Counted from the first letter of the stretch, positions 35,589 to 45,471 are shown. The stretch: 64,000 nt of DNA from Bacteroidota bacterium (GCA_947468275.1 CANIKO010000005.1:153127-217126); one strand, 5' to 3'. Numbers and translations are program-made. The notes: generated from the letters alone by a model not told the origin.

Positions 35589-36077
35589 ATGTTATCAGCC
35601 GGATTAGGTACCATTCTCTGGACTACAATCGCGTTTTTGATTGTGTTGATGCTATTGAAAAAAATGGCATGGGCTCCAATTTTAAAATCGCTTAAAGACC
35701 GTGAGGATTTTATTTCAGACTCATTAAAATCTGCCGAAAGTGCCAATGCACAACTTTCTCAACTTAAAGCCGACAATGAAAAATTGTTAGCCGAAGCCCG
35801 TGTAGAACGTGAAAAGATGCTAAAAGAAGCCAAAGAAATTGGTGACGATATAGTAGCTAAAGCGCGCAAATCAGCGGTAGAAGAGGAGCAGAGGATTATG
35901 AACAAAGCCAAGCAGGATATTGAAAATGAAAAAACTGCTGCAATTGCTGAACTTAAAAAACAAGTAGTAAGCCTGAGTATTCAAATGGCTGAAACCGTTC
36001 TTAAGAAAGAATTTGAAAACAAGGATCAGCAAATGAAACTTGTTGAGGAAAACTTAAAGTCAGCATCTTTAAACTAA
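35589..36077 (+). CDS. atpF: ATP synthase F0 subunit b
   Basis: A 162-residue stator subunit: one N-terminal membrane helix (about residues 7-25, TTIAFLIVLMLLKKMAWAPI) and then a long charged helix that forms the peripheral stalk dimer (AQLSQLKADNEKLLAEARVE and on). The length is normal. It has an unusually clean alanine/lysine/glutamate coiled-coil pattern. It is one base before atpH, so the two are translated together. Confidence 0.96.
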   Translation: MLSAGLGTILWTTIAFLIVLMLLKKMAWAPILKSLKDREDFISDSLKSAESANAQLSQLKADNEKLLAEARVEREKMLKEAKEIGDDIVAKARKSAVEEEQRIMNKAKQDIENEKTAAIAELKKQVVSLSIQMAETVLKKEFENKDQQMKLVEENLKSASLN

Positions 36078-36078
36078 A

Positions 36079-36612
36079 ATGTCAGAAATACGGATTGCTT
36101 CACGTTATGCCAAATCCTTAATAGGATTGGCCACCGAACAGGGAAACTTGGATAAGGTGTATGAGGATGTTCAAACTATTTATGATACTGCTATACACAG
36201 TCATGATTTGGTAGCTATGCTTAGAAGTCCTTTGGTTACTGCAGATACTAAGAACTCTGTTTTGACTTCTGTTTTTAAGGATTCAACATTGCTCATGCAG
36301 CTTTTTCTAAAAAAAGTAATAAGTGCTAGACGTGAAAGGTATTTGGTGGAAATAGCCAATCAATTTATTGCTATTTACAACGATCAAAAGGGTATAGCCA
36401 GAGCAACGGTAACAGCTGCTACTGCGCTAGACGAAACCAGTTTGAACCAAATTAAAGCTTACATTTCTAAAAAAATAAATAAGCCGCATGTTCAACTCAC
36501 TGTGAAAACAGATGCGGATATCATTGGAGGTTTGGTCATCAATTATGAAGACAAATTGCTGGATATGAGTATAAAGAGTGAATTAAATAAATTAAAACAA
36601 CAGTTAAATTAA
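36079..36612 (+). CDS. atpH: ATP synthase F1 subunit delta
   Basis: A 177-residue subunit that fixes the stalk to the top of F1. The N-terminal helical domain starts SEIRIASRYAKSLIGLATEQ, and the conserved C-terminal part has KTDADIIGGLVINYEDKLLD followed by SIKSELNKLKQQL. Normal length. It sits between atpF (one base) and atpA (nine bases), in the usual order. Confidence 0.96.
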   Translation: MSEIRIASRYAKSLIGLATEQGNLDKVYEDVQTIYDTAIHSHDLVAMLRSPLVTADTKNSVLTSVFKDSTLLMQLFLKKVISARRERYLVEIANQFIAIYNDQKGIARATVTAATALDETSLNQIKAYISKKINKPHVQLTVKTDADIIGGLVINYEDKLLDMSIKSELNKLKQQLN

Positions 36613-36621
36613 TAAAATAAA

Positions 36622-38202
36622 ATGGCCCAGATAAGACCAGATGAAGTATCATCAATAATTCGTGAGCAATTATCCAATTATAAAACAGCGGCACAACTTG
36701 AAGAAGTAGGTACTGTATTGCAAGTGGGTGACGGTATTGCCCGTATCTATGGATTGACAAAGGTAAAGTCAGGTGAATTGATTGAGTTTGATAACGGACT
36801 GAAAGGTATCGTTCTTAACCTCGAAGAAGATAACGTAGGAGCTGTATTACTAGGTAGTAGCGCTGGAGTAAAAGAAGGTGATACTGTAAAACGTACCAAC
36901 CAGATTGCTTCCATACAAGTTGGACAAGGAATGTTAGGTCGTGTTGTAAACACACTTGGTGAACCTATAGATGGTAAGGGGCCGATTTCAGGCGATAAAT
37001 ATGAAATGCCTTTGGAACGCAAAGCTCCAGGTGTATTGTTTCGTGAACCTGTAAAAGAACCATTACAAACTGGTATTAAGGCTATTGATGCAATGATTCC
37101 TATCGGTCGTGGACAACGTGAGTTGATCATCGGTGACCGTCAAACTGGTAAATCAGCTGTAGCGGTAGATACCATTATTAACCAAAAAGAATTTTACGAA
37201 AAGGGAAGTCCTGTATATTGTATATATGTCGCCATCGGCCAAAAAGCTTCTACGGTAAAACAAGTTGTTAAATCGTTGGAAGAACGAGGTGCTATGGCTT
37301 ATACTATTGTAGTAGCTGCAACTGCTGCCGATCCTGCACCATTGCAGTTTTATGCGCCAATGGCAGGTGCTGCTATCGGTGAGTTCTTCCGTGATCAAGG
37401 ATTACCAGCATTGGTAGTTTATGATGATTTATCAAAACAAGCGGTAGCTTATCGTGAGGTTTCCTTGTTATTAAAGCGTCCACCGGGACGTGAAGCATAT
37501 CCTGGTGATGTGTTTTATTTACACTCTCGTTTACTTGAAAGAGCTTGTAAATTGAACAGTACAGATGCTATTACATCAAAAATGAATGATTTGCCAGATA
37601 GCATCAAGCATTTGGTAAAAGGTGGTGGTTCATTAACAGCCCTTCCTATAATTGAAACGCAAGCTGGTGACGTATCCGCTTATATTCCCACCAACGTAAT
37701 TTCTATTACGGATGGTCAGATATTTTTAGAAAGTAACTTGTTCAACTCAGGGGTTCGTCCAGCTATCAACGTTGGTATTTCGGTATCACGAGTGGGGGGT
37801 AATGCTCAGATAAAGTCCATGAAAAAAGTGGCAGGTACTTTAAAACTTGACCAAGCTCAGTATCGTGAGTTAGAAGCCTTTTCTAAATTTGGTTCTGACT
37901 TGGATGCTGCTACTAAATCGGTTTTAGAAAAAGGTGCAAGAAACGTAGAATTACTTAAGCAACCACAATATTCTCCGGTACCTGTAGAACAACAAACGGC
38001 TATTATTTATTTAGGTACGAAAGGATTATTGTCAAAAGTTCCAGTAACTAAAATACGTGAATTTGAAGCAGAATTTTTACAAGTAATGCTAAGCAAACAC
38101 AATGATACTTTGAAAAGTTTAGCTGCTGGTAAATTTGATGATGAAATAACTGGAGTTTTGGAAAGTGTAGGTGCTGACCTTAGCGCAAGTTATTCAGCTT
38201 AA
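36622..38202 (+). CDS. atpA: ATP synthase F1 subunit alpha
   Basis: The non-catalytic nucleotide-binding subunit, 526 residues. Walker A is [14 protein letters not shown], and the [19 protein letters not shown] and [23 protein letters not shown] segments are nearly invariant, as is the arginine-finger region [15 protein letters not shown]. It is part of atpI-like-B-E-F-H-A-G; the beta and epsilon subunits (atpD, atpC) are not here and must lie elsewhere, as is usual in this phylum. Confidence 0.98.
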   Translation: MAQIRPDEVSSIIREQLSNYKTAAQLEEVGTVLQVGDGIARIYGLTKVKSGELIEFDNGLKGIVLNLEEDNVGAVLLGSSAGVKEGDTVKRTNQIASIQVGQGMLGRVVNTLGEPIDGKGPISGDKYEMPLERKAPGVLFREPVKEPLQTGIKAIDAMIPIGRGQRELIIGDRQTGKSAVAVDTIINQKEFYEKGSPVYCIYVAIGQKASTVKQVVKSLEERGAMAYTIVVAATAADPAPLQFYAPMAGAAIGEFFRDQGLPALVVYDDLSKQAVAYREVSLLLKRPPGREAYPGDVFYLHSRLLERACKLNSTDAITSKMNDLPDSIKHLVKGGGSLTALPIIETQAGDVSAYIPTNVISITDGQIFLESNLFNSGVRPAINVGISVSRVGGNAQIKSMKKVAGTLKLDQAQYRELEAFSKFGSDLDAATKSVLEKGARNVELLKQPQYSPVPVEQQTAIIYLGTKGLLSKVPVTKIREFEAEFLQVMLSKHNDTLKSLAAGKFDDEITGVLESVGADLSASYSA

Positions 38203-38241
38203 TGAGGAATTCGAAATCTGGAATTAGGAATCTAAAATAAT

Positions 38242-39126
38242 ATGGCGAATTTAAAAGAGGTTAGAATACGGATTAGTTCAACGATAAGCACACAGCAGAT
38301 TACCAAGGCAATGAAATTGGTATCGGCTACTAAGCTTCGTAGAGCCCAGAATGCTATTATTCAGTTGCGCCCGTATGCCGAAAAATTGCAAAGTATTTTA
38401 GGGAATCTTGCTGGCAGTGCGGATGATGCCAAATTGAAAGCCTTCTTTACACCGCGTCCTATAAAAAATGTTTTATTAATTGTAGTAACCTCCGACCGTG
38501 GATTATGTGGGCCTTTTAACGCTAACATAACTAAGGCCACACGTGCTATGATTGAGACTAACTATAAAGACTTAGCTGCTAAAAATATTACCTTAATGTT
38601 TATGGGTAAAAAAGGCTTTGAGTTTTATAAAACCACTTCATTTAATCTGAACGTGGATAACCGTGAGATTTTTGCGCAAGCCAATGCGGAGCATATATTT
38701 GAAGTTGGACAAACCATTATTGATGATTTTTTAACTGGTAAATACGATGAAGTAAGGGTATTGTATAACCAATTTAAAAATGCGGCTACCCAAATTATCA
38801 GAGAAGAACGAGTACTTCCTGTTGACCTTTCTCATTATGGCGCGGGTAAAAAAGCCGCTTCCAACGATTTTATATTTGAGCCAAGCAAAACGGATATTTT
38901 ACAAGATTTAATACCACGTGCTGTGAAGACCCAATTGCTGAAAGCTATATTAGATTCAAACGCATCTGAGCATGGCGCCCGAATGGTGGCCATGGACAAG
39001 GCTACTGAAAATGCAGGAGAATTATTAAAATCATTAAGACTTCAATACAATCAAGCCCGTCAGGCGGCCATTACTACTGAAATTTCGGAGATAGTAGGTG
39101 GTGCAGCTGCAATGAGCGGAAAATAA
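38242..39126 (+). CDS. atpG: ATP synthase F1 subunit gamma
   Basis: The central rotor shaft, 294 residues. The N-terminal helix has LKEVRIRISSTISTQQITKA and MKLVSATKLRRAQ; the middle domain shows VVTSDRGLCGPFNANI; the C-terminal helix has EHGARMVAMDKATENAGELL and QARQAAITTEISEIVGGAAA. It closes the F1Fo cluster and is followed by an intrinsic terminator. Confidence 0.97.
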   Translation: MANLKEVRIRISSTISTQQITKAMKLVSATKLRRAQNAIIQLRPYAEKLQSILGNLAGSADDAKLKAFFTPRPIKNVLLIVVTSDRGLCGPFNANITKATRAMIETNYKDLAAKNITLMFMGKKGFEFYKTTSFNLNVDNREIFAQANAEHIFEVGQTIIDDFLTGKYDEVRVLYNQFKNAATQIIREERVLPVDLSHYGAGKKAASNDFIFEPSKTDILQDLIPRAVKTQLLKAILDSNASEHGARMVAMDKATENAGELLKSLRLQYNQARQAAITTEISEIVGGAAAMSGK

Positions 39127-39171
39127 GATATTCACCACGCAGAGACGCAAAAATTTGTATCTCTAATAAAT

Positions 39172-39210
39172 AAAAACCTTAAAATTTGTTAAAATTTTGA
39201 GGTTTTTTTA
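39172..39210 (+). terminator. Intrinsic terminator after atpG
   Basis: The arms AAAACCTTAAAATTT and AAATTTTGAGGTTTT pair over 15 bases with one wobble pair; a T run follows. It lies 46 bases after the stop of atpG. Confidence 0.8.
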
Positions 39211-39268
39211 TGTCTTTTAACTATGAGTCTTGTCATTAAAATATACTTTTATTTGAATCTAATATTAT

Positions 39269-39276
39269 TACCTTTG
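39269..39276 (+). promoter_or_regulatory. -7 promoter element of the coiled-coil gene
   Basis: TACCTTTG, 21 bases before ATG 39298. No TTTG at the ideal -33 position. Confidence 0.45.
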
Positions 39277-39297
39277 AGTACTTAATTCGTAAAACTC

Positions 39298-39657
39298 ATG
39301 GAAACAAACAATCAAATTGACGTTTTGCATTCCGAAAACTTGGAATGGTTGAAAAAATTAGCTTCTTATTCTGATGAAATTAATGCCATGCAATCCAGCA
39401 TTGAAAATGTGGCGGCAAGTTATACCTCGCGATCGGTGATGACGGAAATAGAACATTTTCAAAATCAACTTACTATACAAAAGCATCGAATCAATAGCCT
39501 AAAACATTCTATAAAAAATAATGAAAAATTATTAAATGTTGATGATACTGTGGCTGATACTGACCACGCCACTGCCAAAGATCAAGTCAAGACCTTCGAG
39601 AAAATAATTAATGATTTAAAACAGGAATTGAATAGTTTCATACAACAATCTATATAA
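39298..39657 (+). CDS. Small coiled-coil protein of unknown function
   Basis: A 119-residue soluble protein without signal peptide or membrane span. It is almost entirely helical and charged, with heptad-like spacing (NLEWLKKLASYSDEINAMQS, HFQNQLTIQKHRINSLKHSI, FEKIINDLKQELNSFIQQSI). No family is recognised. It has its own promoter and its own terminator, so it is a single-gene unit between atpG and a two-component system. Confidence 0.65.
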   Translation: METNNQIDVLHSENLEWLKKLASYSDEINAMQSSIENVAASYTSRSVMTEIEHFQNQLTIQKHRINSLKHSIKNNEKLLNVDDTVADTDHATAKDQVKTFEKIINDLKQELNSFIQQSI

Positions 39658-39672
39658 AAACTCTTTTATGAT

Positions 39673-39707
39673 GAAAGCCCTTATTTAAAAGTTCAGGGCT
39701 TTTTTTA
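39673..39707 (+). terminator. Intrinsic terminator after the coiled-coil gene
   Basis: The stem AAAGCCCT / AGGGCTTT with a loop of about a dozen bases is followed by a T run. Confidence 0.8.
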
Positions 39708-39871
39708 TGCAAAAATTTAACTTATAAAAAACAGTTTATCTATGGTTAATTGTTTTATAGCAAAAGCTTTAACTAATGAATGGCAAACCTTGAGTATTGC
39801 TCAAAAAAATTAGAAGATAATAATGCTGATAAATTTAGCAAGGATAAAGGAAAAAGGCATTTTGTGTAATC

Positions 39872-40582
39872 CTAAAGAATATTCTTACTTCTCATTTTTG
39901 CCAAAAATTCATCTTTATAATTTTTGCCCACCGGTATTTTTACAGGTCCAATTTCTAGTTCACTGCTGTTAAATGATGTGATATATTTTATTCCAACAAT
40001 AAATGAGCGATGCACCCGAATAAATTTATCTTTTGGTAGTTTTTGTTCCATGTTTTTCATGGTTTGAAGAGTTACATAACGTTTTTCACTAGTATATAAT
40101 TTTACATAATCAGCAAAAGCTTCTACATAAAGAATTTGGTCGTAGGATAATTTTATTTGCTTCTGATTGGATTTAATAAAGATATAATCGTTATCCAAAT
40201 CAGAGGTCTCTACTGTATCGTTCTTTTTTAAAGCAATATATTCCTTGGCTCTTTCCACAGTTTTGGCAAAGCGCTCGAATGAAACTGGTTTAAGTAAATA
40301 ATCAATAGCATCCAACTCAAATCCTTCTACCGCAAAATCGGAATAAGCAGTGCAAAAAACTACCAAAGGTGGATTGGAAAGGCTACGCATAAATTCAAGC
40401 CCAGTTATTTCAGGCATTTGAATATCCAAAAACATTAAGTCTATTTTGTGATTCTTTAAAAATTCAGAAGCTTCCAGAGCATTGCTGCACTTGCCAATAA
40501 GCTCCATGTTCGGAATTCTTTGTAAATAGCTTTCCAGGATATCCAAAGCCAACGGTTCATCATCTACCAGTAAACATTTCAT
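39872..40582 (-). CDS. LytTR-family response regulator
   Basis: A 236-residue response regulator: a receiver domain (1-120) with acidic pocket VDDEP and the phospho-acceptor Asp53 in LMFLDIQMPEITG, Thr/Ser and Lys switch residues in VFCTAYSDFAVEGF and YLLKPVSFE, then a LytTR DNA-binding domain (about 135-235) with YVEAFADYVKLYTSEKRY and FIRVHRSFIVGI. It probably acts with the LytS-type kinase 104 bases upstream on the same strand. A -7 like element (TATTTTTG on the minus strand, 40618-40625) suggests it can also be transcribed alone. Target genes are unknown. Confidence 0.93.
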   Translation of the reverse strand: MKCLLVDDEPLALDILESYLQRIPNMELIGKCSNALEASEFLKNHKIDLMFLDIQMPEITGLEFMRSLSNPPLVVFCTAYSDFAVEGFELDAIDYLLKPVSFERFAKTVERAKEYIALKKNDTVETSDLDNDYIFIKSNQKQIKLSYDQILYVEAFADYVKLYTSEKRYVTLQTMKNMEQKLPKDKFIRVHRSFIVGIKYITSFNSSELEIGPVKIPVGKNYKDEFLAKMRSKNIL

Positions 40583-40617
40583 ATATAAATAAGTGTTATT
40601 TTAAAGTTTATTCAAAG

Positions 40618-40625
40618 CAAAAATA
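40618..40625 (-). promoter_or_regulatory. -7-like element before the LytTR regulator
   Basis: On the minus strand TATTTTTG fits TAnnTTTG and lies 35 bases before the ATG. No -33 match. Confidence 0.35.
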
Positions 40626-40686
40626 TTAAAACTAAAGTATATTTATTTAATGATTAATCTCTCTATATTTCCGATTAGGGAATTAT

Positions 40687-41733
40687 TTACTTCCATTCTA
40701 TAATTAGTTTTACAAGGAAGGTTTCCCCCTCTTCATCAATCTTTAAAATGTGTTTACCCGGATATAAAAGATGGAGTCGTTTTATAACATTGTTGATACC
40801 AATACCACCTTGATAATCTAGTGTTTCACTAAGTTTATGCGGTGGCTTATTATTTTCAATTTTAAAGGTTAAACCTGTGTCATTAATATCAAAATGGATG
40901 TTGACAAAGCTATTTCCAATATTTGCATTTACTCCGTGTTTAAAGCTATTCTCAATAAAGGGTAAAAAAATCATAGGGGCAATTTCTCTGCCAGAAGTTT
41001 CACCTATTATTTCCATTTTAGTTTGCAATCGATTGCCATGACGAATTTCTTCAAGCTCCAAATAATTTTCAACGTATTCCAATTCTTTTTTTAAGCCTAC
41101 CACTTTTTCGCCACTGTCGTATAATATGTAACGTAAAATGTCAGATAATTTGAGAACTACTTCTGGGGCTTTGTCACTTTTGGTTAGGGTAAGCGCGTAA
41201 ACACTATTAAGGCTATTGAATAAAAAGTGAGGGTTTATCTGACTTTTAAGATATTTAAGTTCAGTTTCAATATTCAATTTTTCTAATTTGTCGGTAAGTC
41301 GTTCCTTTTCAAACCATTGTTTAAAAAACATTAAAGTCATAGTGATGGCCAAAGTATAACTAATACTTATGCTGTCATTTATAAAAAATTCAAAACTCCA
41401 AAGGCTATATTTTTCAGTGTCATCAATAGTATCAGTCCATAACAAAAAAATTAAATGGATGAAACATATAAAACTTATGGTAAGAAAAATGGAGACAAAA
41501 TATAAAAAATACTGACGTCGCCGAAGGAAAACAGGTACTAAATAATAATTATTAAAATAGGCCGCTGAGCCATGCAATATGATAACCGTTAAAGCATTTT
41601 CAAAGGATTTACTGAACCCAACTGCAGGTTCGTAAAGAAATATCCATAATATAAAATAAAGAAACCAAAAGATGACGTGATGTATCTTATACCTAATTAT
41701 TCTCAGCAGTAATGTTGTGGTGTTTAATTTCAA
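40687..41733 (-). CDS. LytS-type sensor histidine kinase
   Basis: A 348-residue membrane kinase. Four helices (about residues 18-38, 45-67, 77-99 and 120-138) form the sensor; a short coiled segment leads to the His_kinase domain (PF06580) with the phospho-acceptor His169 in SQINPHFLFNSLNSVYAL, and an ATPase domain with IFLPFIENSFKHGV and a G box (QGGIGINNVIKRL). It has no separate periplasmic domain, so the signal is sensed in or near the membrane. Its start overlaps the small gene upstream by four bases, and the LytTR regulator follows, so the three form one unit. Confidence 0.93.
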   Translation of the reverse strand: MKLNTTTLLLRIIRYKIHHVIFWFLYFILWIFLYEPAVGFSKSFENALTVIILHGSAAYFNNYYLVPVFLRRRQYFLYFVSIFLTISFICFIHLIFLLWTDTIDDTEKYSLWSFEFFINDSISISYTLAITMTLMFFKQWFEKERLTDKLEKLNIETELKYLKSQINPHFLFNSLNSVYALTLTKSDKAPEVVLKLSDILRYILYDSGEKVVGLKKELEYVENYLELEEIRHGNRLQTKMEIIGETSGREIAPMIFLPFIENSFKHGVNANIGNSFVNIHFDINDTGLTFKIENNKPPHKLSETLDYQGGIGINNVIKRLHLLYPGKHILKIDEEGETFLVKLIIEWK

Positions 41734-41957
41734 CCCGTATTAGGTTTTTTAAAGTATTTGAGAAGATTATAGCTCCAATTTACTATTTGCCAGCCTTTTT
41801 CAATATAGTTTAGATTTTTATTTTCGTTCTCTATTGTATTGGGTGGTGAATATTTATCGGCAATTGATTTGGTAGCTGAAAAGGCTGCAATATTTATCAC
41901 TAAAAGGATAAGGATAATTCGGCTGGTTTTAGATAAAGAAAATTTGAAGCTTCTCAT
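41730..41957 (-). CDS. Small single-span membrane protein coupled to LytS-type kinase
   Basis: A 75-residue protein with one membrane helix (about residues 13-30, IILILLVINIAAFSATKS) and a polar remainder with an Asn/Glu-rich stretch. Its stop overlaps the start of the sensor kinase by four bases, so translation is coupled. No family is recognised. It may be an accessory that modulates the kinase, which is known for other two-component systems, but nothing in the sequence proves it. Confidence 0.55.
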   Translation of the reverse strand: MRSFKFSLSKTSRIILILLVINIAAFSATKSIADKYSPPNTIENENKNLNYIEKGWQIVNWSYNLLKYFKKPNTG

Positions 41958-42084
41958 ATATTGTTATTACCAAATTATTACGGAATGGACCGTGTAATAG
42001 TTTCAAAATAAAATGATTTTTTCTGTTTAATCTATTCAAATAGGAAATAAGACGAAATTCTGAAAAATAATGATTTGACTTATA

Positions 42085-43386
42085 CTAGCCAAAGTAGTTT
42101 AAAATAAATTTTCGTTGACTTATCAGCGAATTTTTCATGGTACGGCCTTTTTTTGTTAATAAAATTATTAACCAATATTTAGTGTTAAGGGCAGCCTCTT
42201 GCCAGTATAAAAATAAATACCCCAACAGTCTTATTCCTATTCCCATAAAAATACCAGACCATCCCATAAAACACATACAAATAATAATAAGAATCATGGA
42301 GTAAATTATTCCGATAATTGCTGCTGAACCCATGTATACTGAATCATAAAATTCCACCTTTTTTACTTTTGCATTCGCAATATTTTTAGCCAATCTTACT
42401 GGGATGAAATTGAGCAAAAATCCTGCTAGCGCTGGCACTGTAAATAGTATCGTGAAAAGGAAATATAGTATTTTTTCGATCAAAGGAATTGAAAAATATT
42501 TGTCCTTTATCCTTAATTTGTCAAGAGTTGCAAAATAGTTAGAAATGTTATTTCTAAAAGTTTCAAAACTTTCTGGATTGCTTTCTGATAAATGATTCAA
42601 ATCATTTGCAGCACGTTTTTCCGCCAAAAATCTTTTTTTAGTTCTCTTGAAAAACCCAAAAAAAGCTGGTTTATATTGATTGCGCGCCATAATTAAGTAT
42701 TGGTTTCCAACTAAGTCATTGGCGGTTTCTTTTATAATTACCATTTCTCGTTCCATGGCTTCATATAATGTGCTATTAAAATCGGTAATAGCTTTGGCAT
42801 TTTTACCTTCTTTTAGCAATTCCATATAAGATTGAACGGCAATTGGTTGTCCGAAATTTATACAAACTTCCTCTCTAAAATGGCCGGAATTGGAATAATT
42901 CATACCTACAGGAATAACTTGTAAATCCAAGTCAGGATATTTTTCAATAGCCTCAAAAGCCATTTTTGCAGCTCCTTTTTTCATCGGGCGCAATCTCCTT
43001 TCACTCACGCAGTATCCTTCTGGAAAAATAAGTACCATTCCATTTTTCCTAAAAATTTCATAACATTCATTAAAAGTTAGTTGGTTTTTGGCGGACTGTT
43101 CATTGCCTGCCCCATCCTCCATCCTGTAAATTGGCAATAATCGCATACTGCGCAAAGCCTTGTTAGCCGTAGGTTTTTTAAAAACATCTCCGCGAGCTAG
43201 AAGACTTAATTTTTTTCTAAGTAATACAGATAATAAAACTCCGTCCATAAATGAATTGGGATGGTTAGGAGCTAATAAAATCGGTTTGCCTTTTGGTATT
43301 AAGCCCGCGTTAATAATATAAATCCGTCTGAAATAGGTTCGGAAATTAAAGTAAAGTACATTGATTAAAACCCAGTAGAGTATCAC
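42085..43386 (-). CDS. Glycerol-3-phosphate acyltransferase-like (PlsC family) membrane protein
   Basis: A 433-residue acyltransferase of phospholipid synthesis. The catalytic NHX4D motif is NHPNSFMD (His42, Asp48) and the substrate-binding motif is FPEGYCVSE; between them LLARGDVFKK. The PlsC domain covers about residues 15-240. A linker follows, then two or more membrane helices (about 305-395), giving a longer form than the 240-residue PlsC. It probably acylates lysophosphatidate or a related lipid at the inner membrane. It lies alone between the two-component genes and dnaG, 62 bases from the dnaG stop. Confidence 0.85.
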   Translation of the reverse strand: MILYWVLINVLYFNFRTYFRRIYIINAGLIPKGKPILLAPNHPNSFMDGVLLSVLLRKKLSLLARGDVFKKPTANKALRSMRLLPIYRMEDGAGNEQSAKNQLTFNECYEIFRKNGMVLIFPEGYCVSERRLRPMKKGAAKMAFEAIEKYPDLDLQVIPVGMNYSNSGHFREEVCINFGQPIAVQSYMELLKEGKNAKAITDFNSTLYEAMEREMVIIKETANDLVGNQYLIMARNQYKPAFFGFFKRTKKRFLAEKRAANDLNHLSESNPESFETFRNNISNYFATLDKLRIKDKYFSIPLIEKILYFLFTILFTVPALAGFLLNFIPVRLAKNIANAKVKKVEFYDSVYMGSAAIIGIIYSMILIIICMCFMGWSGIFMGIGIRLLGYLFLYWQEAALNTKYWLIILLTKKGRTMKNSLISQRKFILNYFG

Positions 43387-43448
43387 AGTCCGCGAAGTAA
43401 GGCAAAAACGCTTGGCTTACAAAATGGAATATAAAAAAGAAAAGGGGG

Positions 43449-45377
43449 TTAATGAATAATAATACCGTGCAGCGAGGCCAACTGTGTTCTGATTTCAAGC
43501 AATGCTTTTTGGATTTGCATCAATTGAATTTGTTCTTCTTCTGTTTTGCTATCCTTAAGTTTGTCGTTATTTTGCCGCAATAATTTTGAAATATGAGACA
43601 GCTTTAAATAGTTTAAATTATAAACTACTTCGCTTTTATAATTATCGGTTTCGTTTTTAATTTGCTTTTCAGCATCTGTTTCCCAACGAGGGCTAAGCAA
43701 ATGTTTTTGGGAGTCAATAATTATGGCAGAAGCAATTTGGGTGGTTATTTCATTGTTCTTAAAAAAATACTCGTCTACAAATCCATTGGCTTCAAAATGA
43801 ATTTTTGTAGCATTTACCACCTCGTTAAACTGAACATTGATAAATTCCAATCCATCGGCTTCAATTTCATTTAGAATAAATTTAGCCACCAAATTTTCAT
43901 CATCCAAAGGAAGGTTACCGAATAATATCAACGAACGAATAATTGCTTTTTCGCGCGATTCATGGATATTGATATGAGTCTCTGAAATACCTTCTTCACT
44001 TATTATAAGGTTTTCATATTCCTGCTCAATTTGTTTAACTACTTTTTCATTGCCTTTTAATCGCAACCGGTTGGTTTCAGCAATCAATACTTGCTCATCC
44101 ATATCGAGCATTGTGGCAGTAGCTTTAATAAAAACGCTCCGTTTAATAGGGTCAGGAATTTTTACAATGCTTTCAACCACTTCCCTGATTACCGTTGCTT
44201 TTTTTATAGGGTCACCTTCCGTTTCGCCCAATAAATGGCGGGTTTTAAAAATTATAAAATCAGTTTGGTTGGCTTTTATATACTCTTCAAAAGCAGTTCC
44301 TCCCACTTTTTTACAATAACTATCAGGGTCTTCTCCCTCCGGAAAAACGACAATTCTAACGTTTAAATTATTTTCAAGTATAATATCGGTTCCTCTTAGT
44401 GCTGCCTTTATTCCAGCCGGGTCACCATCATACAGCATGGTTATATTATCCGTAAAGCGGCTAATTAATTTTACTTGTTCCTGAGTAAGGGAAGTTCCGG
44501 AAGAAGCCACCGCATTTTCAATCCCATTTTGATGAAGTGTTACCACATCTAAATAACCTTCAGTAAGATAGCAGCAATCCTTTTCTCGAATGGCTTTTTT
44601 GGCTTGAAACATACCATACAACACTCTCGATTTATGGTAAACTTCGTTTTCAGGTGAGTTTATATACTTAGGGCTGCGGTCGTCCTTTTTTAATTGTCTA
44701 GCACCAAAAGCAATCACCCTACCGGTAATATCATGAATAGGGAATGTTACCCTTTCTCTATAAACATCAAAATAATCATCGGCATCGGTTTCGTCTTTTT
44801 TGTCTTTCTTTTTTACCAATCCTGCTTTTTCGAGAATCGATATTTCAAAACCGCCTTTTACAGCTGTATCAAAAAAATGCCGCCATTCTTTTTTGGCGTA
44901 ACCTAATTCAAATTTTTCAATGGTATCCTCCCGCAAGCCCCGTTCAATAAAGTAAGCTTTGCCAATGGTTTTGCCTTCCTCATCGCTTTGCAATAAGTTG
45001 ATATAGTATTTATTGGCAAACGAAAGAGCGGTTAAAAGGGCTTCCCTATCCGTTTTTTGTTGAGCAATTTCAGCAAGGTTGGCCTTTTCTTCTTCTATTT
45101 CAATATTGTATTTGGCAGCCAGCCAACGCAATGCTTCCGGATAACTCAAGCCATTGTGTTCCATAATAAAACCGGCTGAATTGCCTGCTTTACCACACCC
45201 AAAACATTTAAAAATTCCTTTGGTAGGCGAAACTACAAACGATGGCGTTTTTTCATCATGAAACGGGCAATTGCCCATTAAATTAACACCGCGGCGTTTT
45301 AGGGTCACAAATTCTCCAACCACATCGGCTATATCAGCCGTGTCAAGGATTTTTTCTATGGTGGTTTGATTGATCAA
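43449..45377 (-). CDS. dnaG: DNA primase
   Basis: Makes RNA primers for replication; 642 residues. The N-terminal CHC2 zinc domain has the ligands in NCPFHDEKTPSFVVSPTKG and FKCFGCGKAG. The catalytic core follows with the Toprim motif YLTEGYLDVVTLHQNGI, and DGDPAGIKAALRG for metal binding. The C-terminal part (about 450-642) is the helicase-interacting domain and is diverged, as usual in Bacteroidota. A -7 element on the minus strand lies 32 bases before the start, back to back with the promoter of the next gene. Confidence 0.97.
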   Translation of the reverse strand: MINQTTIEKILDTADIADVVGEFVTLKRRGVNLMGNCPFHDEKTPSFVVSPTKGIFKCFGCGKAGNSAGFIMEHNGLSYPEALRWLAAKYNIEIEEEKANLAEIAQQKTDREALLTALSFANKYYINLLQSDEEGKTIGKAYFIERGLREDTIEKFELGYAKKEWRHFFDTAVKGGFEISILEKAGLVKKKDKKDETDADDYFDVYRERVTFPIHDITGRVIAFGARQLKKDDRSPKYINSPENEVYHKSRVLYGMFQAKKAIREKDCCYLTEGYLDVVTLHQNGIENAVASSGTSLTQEQVKLISRFTDNITMLYDGDPAGIKAALRGTDIILENNLNVRIVVFPEGEDPDSYCKKVGGTAFEEYIKANQTDFIIFKTRHLLGETEGDPIKKATVIREVVESIVKIPDPIKRSVFIKATATMLDMDEQVLIAETNRLRLKGNEKVVKQIEQEYENLIISEEGISETHINIHESREKAIIRSLILFGNLPLDDENLVAKFILNEIEADGLEFINVQFNEVVNATKIHFEANGFVDEYFFKNNEITTQIASAIIIDSQKHLLSPRWETDAEKQIKNETDNYKSEVVYNLNYLKLSHISKLLRQNNDKLKDSKTEEEQIQLMQIQKALLEIRTQLASLHGIIIH

Positions 45378-45408
45378 ATTTGGTTAATGAGTCGTTTGCC
45401 GCTTCGTG

Positions 45409-45416
45409 CAAATTTA
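45409..45416 (-). promoter_or_regulatory. -7 element of dnaG
   Basis: On the minus strand TAAATTTG fits TAnnTTTG, 32 bases before the dnaG start. Confidence 0.4.
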
Positions 45417-45441
45417 AAATAATGAATTAAGGATAAGTAAT

Positions 45442-45449
45442 TAAATTTG
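45442..45449 (+). promoter_or_regulatory. -7 element of the M20 amidohydrolase gene
   Basis: TAAATTTG, 22 bases before ATG 45472. Back to back with the dnaG element, so the two genes are divergent. Confidence 0.4.
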
Positions 45450-45471
45450 AAGTTCATTTTTTAAAGACTAT

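Noticed and set aside
36747..37130. 127-codon open frame on the minus strand opposite atpA
   Set aside because: Antisense to a nearly invariant part of ATP synthase alpha; no own features.
38203..38241. GAATTC- and GGAATT-rich spacer between atpA and atpG as a copy of the RATTTGRA repeat
   Set aside because: It shares only short words and lacks the 8-base period and the RATG cap.
39742..39816. Short open frame between the coiled-coil gene and the LytTR regulator
   Set aside because: About 23 codons, no start context or conservation visible, and a terminator directly upstream; likely chance.
39127..42084. Search for prophage, CRISPR or defence genes around the two-component system
   Set aside because: All open frames here are accounted for by coiled-coil, LytTR, LytS and the small coupled gene; no repeats or nuclease genes were seen.
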